Shown in pieces: positions 1 through 7,890 of a stretch of DNA of 41,859 nt. The notes beneath the pieces were generated by a model. It saw only the letters and a program-made list of their open reading frames with translations, was not told the origin of the DNA and searched no databases. The translations under genes were made by a program, and so were the position numbers. Numbering within the stretch: the first letter of the stretch is position 1; each line of letters opens with the position of its first letter. Source of the DNA: Proteobacteria bacterium UBA2363. GTDB lineage: Bacteria > Pseudomonadota > Gammaproteobacteria > Xanthomonadales > UBA2363. The DNA is taken from contig DDTN01000049.1 in assembly GCA_002344355.1 (NCBI GenBank), forward strand, positions 1 to 41,859, in the 5' to 3' direction.

Positions 1-772
1 CGATGCCCGGCAGCGCCGCCGGCACCGCCGACTTCAGGCAGCGCACGGTCAGGTCGGCGACGTCCTCGACGTCGGCCTGGTCCTCGCAGTCCTTGCCGGC
101 GATCACCATCGACGCCTTCAGGATGGTGCCCTCGAGCATGACGTTGTGCTCGTAGAGCGCCTTGAACAGCGCCCGCAACGCGGCCTCGGTGACGTCGTAG
201 CAGACCTCGATGTCGTGCTCGCCGTCCATCAGCACCTCCGGCTCGACCATCGGCACCAGGCCCTGCTCCTGGCACAGCGCCGCGTAGCGCGCCAGGGCAT
301 GGGCATTGGCCTCGATGCAGGTGCCGGTCGGGATGTCCTCGCCGATGTTGATGACCGCGCGCCACTTGGCGAACTTCGCGCCCAGGCGGGCGTACTCCTC
401 GAGGCGGGCGCGCAGCCCGTCCAAGCCCTCGGTGACCAGCTCGCCCGGGCAGCCGGCCAGCGGCGAGGTGCCCTTGTCGACCTTGATGCCGGGCAGGATG
501 CCGGCGTCGGCCATGACCCTGGTGAACGGCACGCCGTCGCGGGTCGACTGGCGCAGGGTCTCGTCGTACAGGATGGCGCCGGAGATGTGCTCGCCCAGGT
601 TCGGCGTGGTCAGCAGCATCTCGCGGTAGGCGCGGCGGTTCTCCTCGCTGTCGGCGACGCCGACCGCGGCGAAGCGCTTGGCGATGGTGCCGGTGGACTC
701 GTCGATGGCGATGATGCCCTTGCCGGGCGCGACCATCGCCTGGGCGATGTCTTCGAGGTCCTCGATGCTCAT
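1..772 (-). CDS. fba: Class I fructose-bisphosphate aldolase (partial, C-terminus outside window)
   Basis: Glycolytic and gluconeogenic enzyme that interconverts fructose-1,6-bisphosphate with dihydroxyacetone phosphate and glyceraldehyde-3-phosphate in the cytoplasm. The first 257 codons are visible; the gene leaves the window at base 1. The N-terminus reads MSIEDLEDIAQAMVAPGKGI, followed by the family-typical AIDEST and, further on, KWRAVI. The Schiff-base lysine lies in LEGTILKASMV and is about residue 219. This is the eukaryotic-like aldolase family of about 335 residues, so roughly three quarters is present. The ATG at 772 is chosen because AAGGAG lies 7 bases upstream. A TATACT -10-like element sits about 57 bases before the start. 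pyk lies on the same strand 7.6 kb upstream; in related Xanthomonads I recall the two as close neighbours. Confidence 0.95.
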   Translation of the reverse strand, partial: MSIEDLEDIAQAMVAPGKGIIAIDESTGTIAKRFAAVGVADSEENRRAYREMLLTTPNLGEHISGAILYDETLRQSTRDGVPFTRVMADAGILPGIKVDKGTSPLAGCPGELVTEGLDGLRARLEEYARLGAKFAKWRAVINIGEDIPTGTCIEANAHALARYAALCQEQGLVPMVEPEVLMDGEHDIEVCYDVTEAALRALFKALYEHNVMLEGTILKASMVIAGKDCEDQADVEDVADLTVRCLKSAVPAALPGI

Positions 773-828
773 GCGGCAACTCCTTGGGAAGATCCGGGGG
801 CGGCGCAACCGCCGCCGCGGGGCCGCCC

Positions 829-834
829 AGTATA
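829..834 (-). promoter_or_regulatory. Candidate -10 element of fba
   Basis: Read on the minus strand this is TATACT, a 5/6 match to the sigma-70 -10 hexamer, in a surrounding stretch that is almost pure G+C. It would give a leader of about 50 bases before the fba ATG. No convincing -35 hexamer is seen 16-18 bases upstream. Confidence 0.4.
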
Positions 835-919
835 GCCGGGGGGCGGCCGGACGCCCGGGCGCGCGGGGGGCACCGGACGTCGCAGCGGACTTGCCGCGGA
901 CCTCGGCCGGCCCCACCCT

Positions 920-3199
920 GTGCGCCCTTTCCGGCCGGACCGCGCAGTGCGCCCGACAGTCCTCCTCCTGCTCCTGGTGGCAGCCGCGCCAGCCCGGGGC
1001 GACGCCGGCCTGGTCCTGGACGGCATCCCCGACGAGCCCCTGTGGTCGCAGGCCCAGGTGTTCGACCGCTTCCAGGTCACGGTGCCGTACACCCTGGGCG
1101 CGCCGACCCACCCGACCCGGGCCCTGCTGCGCGCCCTGCCCGAGGGTCTGGCCGTGGCCTTCGTCGCCGAACAGCCGCCCGGCACGCCGCGGGTCAGGCC
1201 GCGCGCCGCGCGCGACTCCGGCATCAATGCCGACCGCGTCAACTTCGCGGTCGACTTCGATGGCGACGGCCGGATCGCCTACAACTTCATGGTCACCCTG
1301 GGCCGCGGCATCGCCGACGAGGTGATCACCAACGAGAACATCTACAGCACCGACTGGGACGGCGTCTGGCAGTGGGGTCTGCACGAGGCCGACGACCACT
1401 GGTCGGTGGAGATGCTGATCCCCTGGAGCGTCGCCTCGATGCGCGAGTCGGACGCGCCGACCCGCACCATCGGCGTCTATTTCGACCGGGTCGTGGCCAG
1501 CCGCAACGAGCGGAGCGCCGCGGCGCCGGTCAGCTACCAGCGGCCGCGCTTCGTCTCCGAGTTCACCCGGATCGAGGTCGACAACCACCGCAACCGCGGG
1601 CTGCTTTCCGTGGTGCCCTATGTCTCGGCGCAGCACGACCTGGTCGGCGATGCCGGCGAGGTGCGCGCCGGCGCCGACCTGTTCTGGAAGCCGTCCGGCA
1701 ACTTCCAGCTCAGCGCCACCCTGAACCCGGACTTCGGCCAGGTCGAGGCCGACGACCTGGTGGTCGACTTCAGCGCCATCGAGGTGTTCTTCTCGGACAA
1801 GCGGCCGTTCTTCACCGAGAACCAGGGGATCTTCGACCTGCGCACGCCGGACAGCGGCCGGCTGGTCTACACGCGCCGGTTCGGCGGCGGCAGCGACCTG
1901 GACGGCGAGGCCGCGCGCATCGACGCCGCGGTCAAGCTCAACGGCAGCGTGGCCGGCATCGACTACGGGACCCTGGCGGTGCTCGAGGCCGACCACGCCG
2001 ACGACCTCGGCCGCGCCTTCCTGGTGCAGCGGCTCAAGGGCGAGTTCGACGGCGTCAGCCTGGGCTGGCTGGGCACCTTCGCCGACCGGCCGTTCCGCGA
2101 CCGCCAGGCCGTGGTCAACGGCGTCGACGTGATCTGGCGGCCCGACGCCCGCTGGCTGGTCAGCGGCCAGGTGCTGGCCAGCCGGATCCGCGAGGCCGGG
2201 GTCCGCAGCGACGGCAGCGGCGCCTGGTTGCGCGCCTTCTACACGCCGACCGACCGCTTCCAGCACGAACTGGAGCTCACCCATTTCGACCGCCGCCTGG
2301 ACTTCAACGACGTCGGCTACCAGCGGCGCGCCGACTACAACGAGCTGGAGTGGACCAGCACCTGGCGGCAGACCGGCTTCGCCGCCGACGACTGGCGGCG
2401 CAGCGTGACCTGGGCGGTGGAGCCGCAACTGCGCTACAACGACCAGGGCGACCGCCTGCCGTCGGCGCTGGCGTTCAGCCGCAACCTGGCCACCCGGGCC
2501 GGCGCGACCTGGTACAGCGACCTGATCTGGGAGTCCGGCGGCGTCGACGACCTGATCTCACGGGGCAACGGCAACGTCGCGCGCAGCCCACGGCTGGCCA
2601 GCCTCTACAACTACCTGGAAAGCCCGCGCGTCGGCAGCTGGTCGTGGTTCGCCGGGCTGTGGATCACCCAGGAGGGCGAGCACGGCGGCTTCGCCGTGCA
2701 GCCGGAGGGCATCGTCCGCTGGTTCCCGATGGACCACCTGGACTTCCGGCTGTCGTTCCTGCCGCGCTGGTCGCAGGACTGGCTGCTCTGGCAACAGGAC
2801 ACCCTGCTCGCCAGCTACCGCCGCCGCCAGAACCGCCTGGCCTTCGACGCCAACTGGTACCCGGGACGGCGCCACGAGCTGCGCCTCAAGGTGCAATGGG
2901 TCGGCATCGACGCCTGGCGCCCGACCGCCTACCGGATCGGCGCGGGTGGGCGACTGGTCGAGAGCGGCGAACCCCTGGCGCCGTTCACGGTGAACCGCTT
3001 CGGCGTGCAGCTGCGCTACCGCTACGAGTTCGCGCCGCAGCGCGAGCTGTACGTGGTCTACGGCCGCGGCGGCAGCGAACAGCTCCGGGACGACGACCCC
3101 GAGCATGGACCGCGGCGCGGCATGGGCAGCCTGTTCGGCGATGCCCTGGACCTGCGCGATGCCGACCAGGTGCTGGTCAAGCTGCGCTGGGGGTTCTGA
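920..3199 (+). CDS. DUF5916 outer-membrane protein with N-terminal CBM9-like domain
   Basis: Predicted secreted or outer-membrane protein of 759 residues. The start is GTG 920 (signal peptide with the hydrophobic run TVLLLLLVAAAPARG). An in-frame GTG at 947 would give a shorter, more typical signal peptide (MRPTVLLLLLVAAAPARG) and may be the real start; neither has a clear ribosome-binding site. Residues about 30-190 resemble the CBM9-like beta-sandwich that precedes DUF5916 (LDGIPDEPLWSQA, then a VDFDGDGRIAYNF-type stretch). DUF5916 follows, with the conserved-looking stretch FFTENQGIFDLRTP. The rest is rich in alternating aromatic strands, and the protein ends in LRWGF, a terminal phenylalanine typical of beta-barrel outer-membrane proteins. 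Substrate and role are unknown; such proteins are common in Bacteroidetes and Xanthomonadales. It is separated from the repair operon by 185 bases carrying that operon's own promoter. Confidence 0.85.
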   Translation: MRPFRPDRAVRPTVLLLLLVAAAPARGDAGLVLDGIPDEPLWSQAQVFDRFQVTVPYTLGAPTHPTRALLRALPEGLAVAFVAEQPPGTPRVRPRAARDSGINADRVNFAVDFDGDGRIAYNFMVTLGRGIADEVITNENIYSTDWDGVWQWGLHEADDHWSVEMLIPWSVASMRESDAPTRTIGVYFDRVVASRNERSAAAPVSYQRPRFVSEFTRIEVDNHRNRGLLSVVPYVSAQHDLVGDAGEVRAGADLFWKPSGNFQLSATLNPDFGQVEADDLVVDFSAIEVFFSDKRPFFTENQGIFDLRTPDSGRLVYTRRFGGGSDLDGEAARIDAAVKLNGSVAGIDYGTLAVLEADHADDLGRAFLVQRLKGEFDGVSLGWLGTFADRPFRDRQAVVNGVDVIWRPDARWLVSGQVLASRIREAGVRSDGSGAWLRAFYTPTDRFQHELELTHFDRRLDFNDVGYQRRADYNELEWTSTWRQTGFAADDWRRSVTWAVEPQLRYNDQGDRLPSALAFSRNLATRAGATWYSDLIWESGGVDDLISRGNGNVARSPRLASLYNYLESPRVGSWSWFAGLWITQEGEHGGFAVQPEGIVRWFPMDHLDFRLSFLPRWSQDWLLWQQDTLLASYRRRQNRLAFDANWYPGRRHELRLKVQWVGIDAWRPTAYRIGAGGRLVESGEPLAPFTVNRFGVQLRYRYEFAPQRELYVVYGRGGSEQLRDDDPEHGPRRGMGSLFGDALDLRDADQVLVKLRWGF

Positions 3200-3321
3200 G
3201 CGGGTCTCGACGCGGCCCTGACCGCCGGCCGCCTTGCAGGACGCGGACGGCGCCCGGCATTCTGCATTGCCGTCCCGCCCCGACCGACCGTGCAAGCCGC
3301 GTGATGGCGCGCCGCCCGGGC

Positions 3322-3337
3322 TGGCACGTGCCTTGCG
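3322..3337 (+). promoter_or_regulatory. Sigma-54 (-24/-12) promoter of the ferritin-like/Ku/LigD operon
   Basis: The sequence reads TGGCACG, four bases, then TTGCG. The invariant GG (3323-3324) and GC (3335-3336) are separated by exactly 10 bases, as sigma-54 promoters require, and all seven bases of the -24 element match consensus. Transcription would start near 3348. That is about 25 bases before the AGGAG (3373-3377) of the ferritin-like gene, whose ATG is at 3385. Strand, spacing and distance all fit. A dyad GGCA...TGCC (3256-3271) and CTTGCA/TGCAAG arms (3233-3238, 3291-3296) lie upstream, where an enhancer-binding activator could bind; that role is inference. Confidence 0.65.
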
Positions 3338-3384
3338 TCACCGAGCTCCCGGCCCCCGCGGCCGCCGCCAGCAGGAGCCCGACC

Positions 3385-4005
3385 ATGGCCCGCCACACCC
3401 CCGACCAGACGCAGCTGCACGAACTGCTCTACCAGGCCCTCGAGACCGAGATCGGCGGCATCGCCGTCTACCAGACCGCCCTCACCTGCGCGCGCAACGA
3501 CGACCTGCGCGAGGAGTGGCAGGACTACCTGGACGAGACCCGCAACCACCACCGCATCCTGCTCGGCGTGTTCGAGCAGCTCGGCCTCGACCCGCAGACC
3601 CGCACCCCGGGGCGCGACGTGGTCGCCCACATCGGCGCCGCCCTGGTCAAGGCCATGGAGCTGGCCAAGGCCAAGGGCGATCCCGCCGCCGCCGAGCTGG
3701 TCGCCGGCGAGTGCGTGGTCCAGGCCGAGACCAAGGATCACCTCAACTGGTCGCTGATCGGCCTGGTCGCCGACAAGTGCAAGGGCGAGGACGTCGCCGT
3801 GCTGCGCGCGGCCCATGACGAAGTCATCCAGGAGGAGGCGCACCACCTCTACCACACCGGCGGCTGGACCCGGGAGCTGTGGCTGAAGGCGCTGGGCCTG
3901 CCCGCGGTGCTGCCGCCGCCCGAGGAGGTGAAGAACGTCGAGACCGCGATCGGCGCCTCGCGGGCCGAACAGGCCCGCGACGGCATGGCCAAGGCCCGGC
4001 ACTGA
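3385..4005 (+). CDS. Ferritin-like domain protein, first gene of the NHEJ operon
   Basis: Four-helix ferritin-superfamily protein of 206 residues, likely a cytoplasmic diiron or iron-binding protein. Acidic and histidine ligands appear in each predicted helix: ALETEIGGIAVYQ (helix 1), DETRNHHRIL (helix 2), ECVVQAETKDH (helix 3) and IQEEAHHLYH, which contains an ExxH pair (helix 4). It is longer than rubrerythrin-type domains by a helical, charged C-terminal tail of about 45 residues. The ATG at 3385 is supported by AGGAG seven bases upstream. It lies just after the sigma-54 promoter; the PQ-loop gene starts 5 bases after its stop and Ku follows, so all are probably one transcript. Sequestering iron or peroxide near a double-strand-break repair module would make sense, but this is inference. 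Enzyme activity cannot be assigned. Confidence 0.85.
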   Translation: MARHTPDQTQLHELLYQALETEIGGIAVYQTALTCARNDDLREEWQDYLDETRNHHRILLGVFEQLGLDPQTRTPGRDVVAHIGAALVKAMELAKAKGDPAAAELVAGECVVQAETKDHLNWSLIGLVADKCKGEDVAVLRAAHDEVIQEEAHHLYHTGGWTRELWLKALGLPAVLPPPEEVKNVETAIGASRAEQARDGMAKARH

Positions 4006-4010
4006 AGGCC

Positions 4011-4346
4011 ATGGAACCGGCCGACTGGCTGGGCTGGGCGGCGTCGTTCGTGCTGCTCGCCACCCTGGGCCGCCAGGTCCAGGTGCAGTGGCGCGAGCGC
4101 TCGACGCAGGGCCTGTCCGGCTGGCTGTTCGCCGGCCAGGTCGCCGCCAGCACCGGCTTCGTGGCCTACAGCCTGCTGGTCGGCAACACGGTGTTCGTGG
4201 TCACCAACCTCGCCCTCCTGGCCACCGCGGTCGCCGGCCAGCTGATCTACCGCCGCAACCGGCGCCTGGAGGGCGCCGGCGCCGCCTGCCTCGATGCCCT
4301 CCGCCCGACCGCGCGGCCGGGCACCCCCGCACCCCTGGAGCGATGA
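4011..4346 (+). CDS. Small PQ-loop/SemiSWEET-like membrane protein
   Basis: 111-residue integral membrane protein with three predicted helices, near residues 7-23, 36-58 and 61-81, followed by a basic RRNRR stretch and a proline-rich tail. The first helix leads into RQVQVQWRERSTQGLSG. This matches the PQ-loop pattern (PQ, basic residues, then S-x-GLS), except that the proline of the PQ pair is an arginine here. Three-helix half-transporters of this kind dimerise to move small solutes, typically sugars; the substrate here is unknown. The gene starts 5 bases after the ferritin-like stop, and its own stop overlaps an ATG (ATGA at 4343-4346) just before Ku, so it is a true operon member. Why a transporter-like protein travels with end-joining genes is not known. 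Confidence 0.75.
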   Translation: MEPADWLGWAASFVLLATLGRQVQVQWRERSTQGLSGWLFAGQVAASTGFVAYSLLVGNTVFVVTNLALLATAVAGQLIYRRNRRLEGAGAACLDALRPTARPGTPAPLER

Positions 4347-4348
4347 CC

Positions 4349-5413
4349 ATGGCCCGACCGATCTGGACCGGCACCCTCAGCTTCGGCCTGCTCAACGTCC
4401 CGGTGTCCCTGATGCCCGGCGAGCGCAAGGTCGACCTCAGCTTCCGCATGCTCGACTCGCGCAACAACGCGCGCGTGCGCTACGAGCGGGTCAACGCCGA
4501 GACCGGCGAGGAGGTGCCCTGGAAGGACATCGTCAAGGCCTTCGAGTACGACAAGGGCAACTACGTGGTCCTGGAGGAGGACGACCTGCGCTCGGCGGCG
4601 TCCGAGGGCCGCGAGGCGGTCGAGGTCGAGGCCTTCGTGGACGCCGCGGCGATCGCCCCGCAGTTCTACGACAAGCCCTATGTGCTGGTGCCCGGCCGCA
4701 AGGCCGAGAAGGGCTACGTGCTGCTGCGCGAAACGCTGCGGGCGACCGGGCGCGCCGGCATCGCCCGGGTGGTGATCCGCACCCGCGAATACCTGGCCGC
4801 GGTGCTCGCCCAGGGCGACGCCCTGGTGCTGAACCTGCTGCGCTACCCGCAGGAGCTGGTGCCTTTCGACGAATACCGGCTGCCCGAGGGCGGCACCGGC
4901 GACTACCGGATCAGCGCGAAGGAGTTGCAGATGGCCCGACAGCTGATCGAGGCGATGGCCGGCGACTGGGCGCCGGCGGACTACCGCGACGAGTTCCGGG
5001 AACGCCTGCAGGCGGTGATCGCCGAGCGCATGAAGTCGGCGGGCGCCCTGGCGGAGGCCGACGAGCCCGAGCGGCCGCTTGCCGACGACGCCGCCACCAA
5101 CGTCGTCGATTTCATGGCGCTGCTCAAGCAGAGCATCGCCAGCAACCGGCGCACGCCGGCCGGCGGCGGCGAGGCGGGCCGGACGACCGGCACCGCGCGC
5201 AAGCCCGCTGCGAAGAAGACCGGCGGCGGCGCGGCGAAGAAGGGCGCGCCGAAGAAGGGCGCCACGAAGCGGGCGGCAACCAAGCGTGCCGCCCCGAAGC
5301 AGGCCAGGGCCGACAGCTCGGGCCGGACCGTCGGCAAGGCCGCCAAGGCCCCGGCGAAGAAGACCGCGAAGCCGCCGGCGCGCACCGGCGGCGGGGCCCG
5401 CAGGACGGGCTGA
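4349..5413 (+). CDS. ku: Non-homologous end-joining protein Ku
   Basis: Bacterial Ku binds double-strand DNA ends as a homodimeric ring and recruits LigD. The 354-residue product begins MARPIWTGTLSFGLLNVPVS, the classic Ku opening, and the core beta-barrel/ring domain runs to about residue 265. Then follows a tail of about 75 residues, very rich in lysine, alanine and proline with repeated AAKK/APKK/ATKR units, resembling histone H1 or bacterial histone-like tails. Such tails in bacterial Ku bind DNA and affect LigD stimulation. The second ATG (4349) is preferred over 4343 because GGAG then has an 8-base spacer; 4343 would overlap the previous stop and add Met-Thr. LigD begins 4 bases after the stop. 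Confidence 0.96.
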   Translation: MARPIWTGTLSFGLLNVPVSLMPGERKVDLSFRMLDSRNNARVRYERVNAETGEEVPWKDIVKAFEYDKGNYVVLEEDDLRSAASEGREAVEVEAFVDAAAIAPQFYDKPYVLVPGRKAEKGYVLLRETLRATGRAGIARVVIRTREYLAAVLAQGDALVLNLLRYPQELVPFDEYRLPEGGTGDYRISAKELQMARQLIEAMAGDWAPADYRDEFRERLQAVIAERMKSAGALAEADEPERPLADDAATNVVDFMALLKQSIASNRRTPAGGGEAGRTTGTARKPAAKKTGGGAAKKGAPKKGATKRAATKRAAPKQARADSSGRTVGKAAKAPAKKTAKPPARTGGGARRTG

Positions 5414-5417
5414 GCCG

Positions 5418-7880
5418 GTGAGCCTGCGCGAGTACGCGCGCAAGCGCCGGTTCGGGCAGACCCCGGAACCGTCCGGCGAGGAGGCCTCAGGGGGCGGCAC
5501 CCAGCCGCAGTTCGTGGTGCAGTTGCACCACGCCCGCAGCCGCCACTACGACTTCCGGCTGGAGGTCGACGGCGCGCTGCGCAGCTGGGCGGTGCCCAGG
5601 GGGCCGTCGCTGCGTCCCGGCGACCGCCGCCTGGCCGTGGAGGTCGAAGACCACCCGCTGGACTACGCCGGCTTCGAGGGCGAGATCCCGGCCGGCCACT
5701 ACGGCGCCGGCCAGGTGCGCCTGTTCGACCGCGGCCACTGGTCGTGCAACGTCGATCCGCTGGCGGCGCTGGCCGCCGGCAGCCTGGACTTCGAGTTGTA
5801 CGGGCAACGCCTGACCGGGGCCTGGAAGCTGGTCCGCACCGGGCGCAAGGGCCGGCAACGGCAATGGCTGCTGATCAAGCGCGCCGACCGCCATGCCGCC
5901 GACCTGGACGCCGACGACCTGGTCGAGGCCGCGGCGGCCGCCGCCCGCACCCGATCGCCGCGGCGGCCGTCCGGTACGACGCAGGCCCGCCCTGCGGGAC
6001 GGCCGACCGGGCGCCGGTCCGCCTCCTGGCGGCGTCGCGCCCGGGCGCTGGCCGGCGCCCGCGTCGCTTCGATGCCGGTAGGCTTCGCGCCGCAACTGGC
6101 GACCCTGCGCGAACGGCCGCCTTCCGGCGACCAGTGGCTGCACGAGATCAAGTGGGACGGCTACCGGCTGATGGCCGACCTGGTCGACGGCCAGGCCCGG
6201 CTGCGCTCGCGCGGCGGGCTGGACTGGACCGGGCGGTTCCCGGGCCTGGTCGCGGCGGTGCAGTCGCTGCCGGTCGCCGATGCCTGCCTGGACGGCGAGC
6301 TGGTGGTACTGGACGCCGACGGCCGTGCCGATTTCGCCGGCCTGCAGCGCGCTCTGGAAGGTCGGCCAGGCGGCGCCCTGCGCTACATCGTGTTCGACCT
6401 GCCCGGCCTGGCCGGGGTCGACCTCAGGGCGGTCGGCCTGGCGCAACGCAAGGCGCTGCTCGCCGACCTGCTCGATCCCGCACCGCCTCTGCTGCGGTTC
6501 GGCGACCATATCGTCGGCGAGGGTGCGCGCATGCACCGGGCGACCGCCGAGCAGGGCATCGAGGGCGTGGTCAGCAAGCGCATCGACGCGCCCTACCGGC
6601 CGGGCCGTTCCGACGACTGGATCAAGGCCAGGCACGCCAGCACCGACGAGTTCGTGGTGGTCGGCCACACCGCGCCGAAGGGGGCCCGGCAGGGCTTCGG
6701 ATCGCTGCTGCTGGCGAGCCGCGACCGCGACGGCCTGCGCTACGTCGGGCGGGTCGGCACCGGCTTCGACGACGCCCTGCTGCGCAGCCTCGAGGCGCGG
6801 CTGGCAGGCCTGGCACGGGACACCCCGGTGCTGACCCTGCCGTCCCATGTACCGTTCCCCGAGCGATCGGTGCGCTGGGTGCAGCCCCGGCTGGTCGCCG
6901 AGGTCGCCTTCCGCGGGCTCGGCAAGGAAGGCCTGCTGCGGCAGTCGTCCTTCCTGCGCCTGCGTCCCGACAAGCAGGTCGCCGACCTGGTTCCGGCGCC
7001 GCCCGATCCCGGCAAGGAGGTCGCCATGCAGATCAGCCATCCCGGGCGCCGCATGTTCGCCGGCGCCGCCTACAGCAAGCAGGATGTCGCCGACTACTAC
7101 CAAGCCGTGGCCGGCAGACTCCTGCCGGAGGTCGCCGGCCGGCCGCTGTCGCTGCTGCGCTGCCCGGCAGGTCGCGACGGCGACTGCTTTTTCCAGAAGC
7201 ACCATGCCGACAGCCTGGGCCGGCACGTGCATGCGGTCAGCCTGCGCCAGAAGAGCGGCAAGGCCGACTACCTGTACATCGATTCGCTGGAGGGCCTGCT
7301 CGAGCTGGTGCAGATGAACACCCTCGAGCTGCACCCCTGGGGCGCCCGGATCGACGACCCCGAGCGCCCGGACCGGCTGGTGTTCGACCTCGATCCCGGG
7401 CCCGGCATCGGCTGGCCGGCGCTGGTCGACGCGGCCCGCGAGGTCCGCGACCGCCTGCGCGACACCGGCCTGGACAGCGCGGTCCGGCTGACCGGCGGCA
7501 AGGGCCTGCACGTGGTGGCGACGATCGACCGGGGGCCGCGTTGGGACGAGGTGCGCGCGTTCTGCGAGGCGTTCGCCGACGCCATGGCCCGGCAGTCGCC
7601 GGGGCGCTACGTCGCGACCATGAGCAAGGCCCGGCGCCGCGACCGCATCTTCATCGACTGGTTGCGCAACGGCCGCGGCGCCACCGCGATCGCCTCCTGG
7701 TCGCTGCGCGCGCGTCCCGGCGCGCCGGCCGCGGTGCCGCTGCGCTGGTCGGAGCTGGGCCGGGTCGCCGGCCCGGACGCCTACGACCTGGCCAGCGCCC
7801 GCAACCGTGCGCGCCGTCTGGCCGGCGACCCGTGGGCCGATTTGCTCGGGCAGGCGCAGACCCTGCCCCGACTGGACTGA
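5418..7880 (+). CDS. ligD: Multifunctional DNA ligase D (phosphoesterase-ligase-polymerase)
   Basis: ATP-dependent ligase of bacterial end joining, 820 residues with three domains. The 3'-phosphoesterase spans about residues 30-160 (QLHHARSRHYDFRLE carries conserved histidines and Asp). The ligase spans about 215-520, with nucleotidyl-accepting Lys245 in KWDGYR, and EGVVSKR further on. The primase-polymerase spans about 535-800, with metal-binding Asp657 and Asp659 in VFDLDPGPG. The PE-Lig-Pol order and length match the Pseudomonas-type enzyme. A basic, low-complexity linker (about residues 170-215) joins the first two domains. The start is GTG at 5418, 4 bases after the Ku stop, so translation is probably coupled. 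Together with Ku it makes a complete two-component NHEJ system. Confidence 0.96.
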   Translation: MSLREYARKRRFGQTPEPSGEEASGGGTQPQFVVQLHHARSRHYDFRLEVDGALRSWAVPRGPSLRPGDRRLAVEVEDHPLDYAGFEGEIPAGHYGAGQVRLFDRGHWSCNVDPLAALAAGSLDFELYGQRLTGAWKLVRTGRKGRQRQWLLIKRADRHAADLDADDLVEAAAAAARTRSPRRPSGTTQARPAGRPTGRRSASWRRRARALAGARVASMPVGFAPQLATLRERPPSGDQWLHEIKWDGYRLMADLVDGQARLRSRGGLDWTGRFPGLVAAVQSLPVADACLDGELVVLDADGRADFAGLQRALEGRPGGALRYIVFDLPGLAGVDLRAVGLAQRKALLADLLDPAPPLLRFGDHIVGEGARMHRATAEQGIEGVVSKRIDAPYRPGRSDDWIKARHASTDEFVVVGHTAPKGARQGFGSLLLASRDRDGLRYVGRVGTGFDDALLRSLEARLAGLARDTPVLTLPSHVPFPERSVRWVQPRLVAEVAFRGLGKEGLLRQSSFLRLRPDKQVADLVPAPPDPGKEVAMQISHPGRRMFAGAAYSKQDVADYYQAVAGRLLPEVAGRPLSLLRCPAGRDGDCFFQKHHADSLGRHVHAVSLRQKSGKADYLYIDSLEGLLELVQMNTLELHPWGARIDDPERPDRLVFDLDPGPGIGWPALVDAAREVRDRLRDTGLDSAVRLTGGKGLHVVATIDRGPRWDEVRAFCEAFADAMARQSPGRYVATMSKARRRDRIFIDWLRNGRGATAIASWSLRARPGAPAAVPLRWSELGRVAGPDAYDLASARNRARRLAGDPWADLLGQAQTLPRLD

Positions 7881-7890
7881 GGCCACCGGC

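Noticed and set aside
784..3384. Long plus-strand open frame fused in frame upstream of the ferritin-like gene
   Set aside because: It is an off-frame shadow of the DUF5916 gene, Arg/Pro/Gly-rich and without domain features; only the part from 3385 is real.
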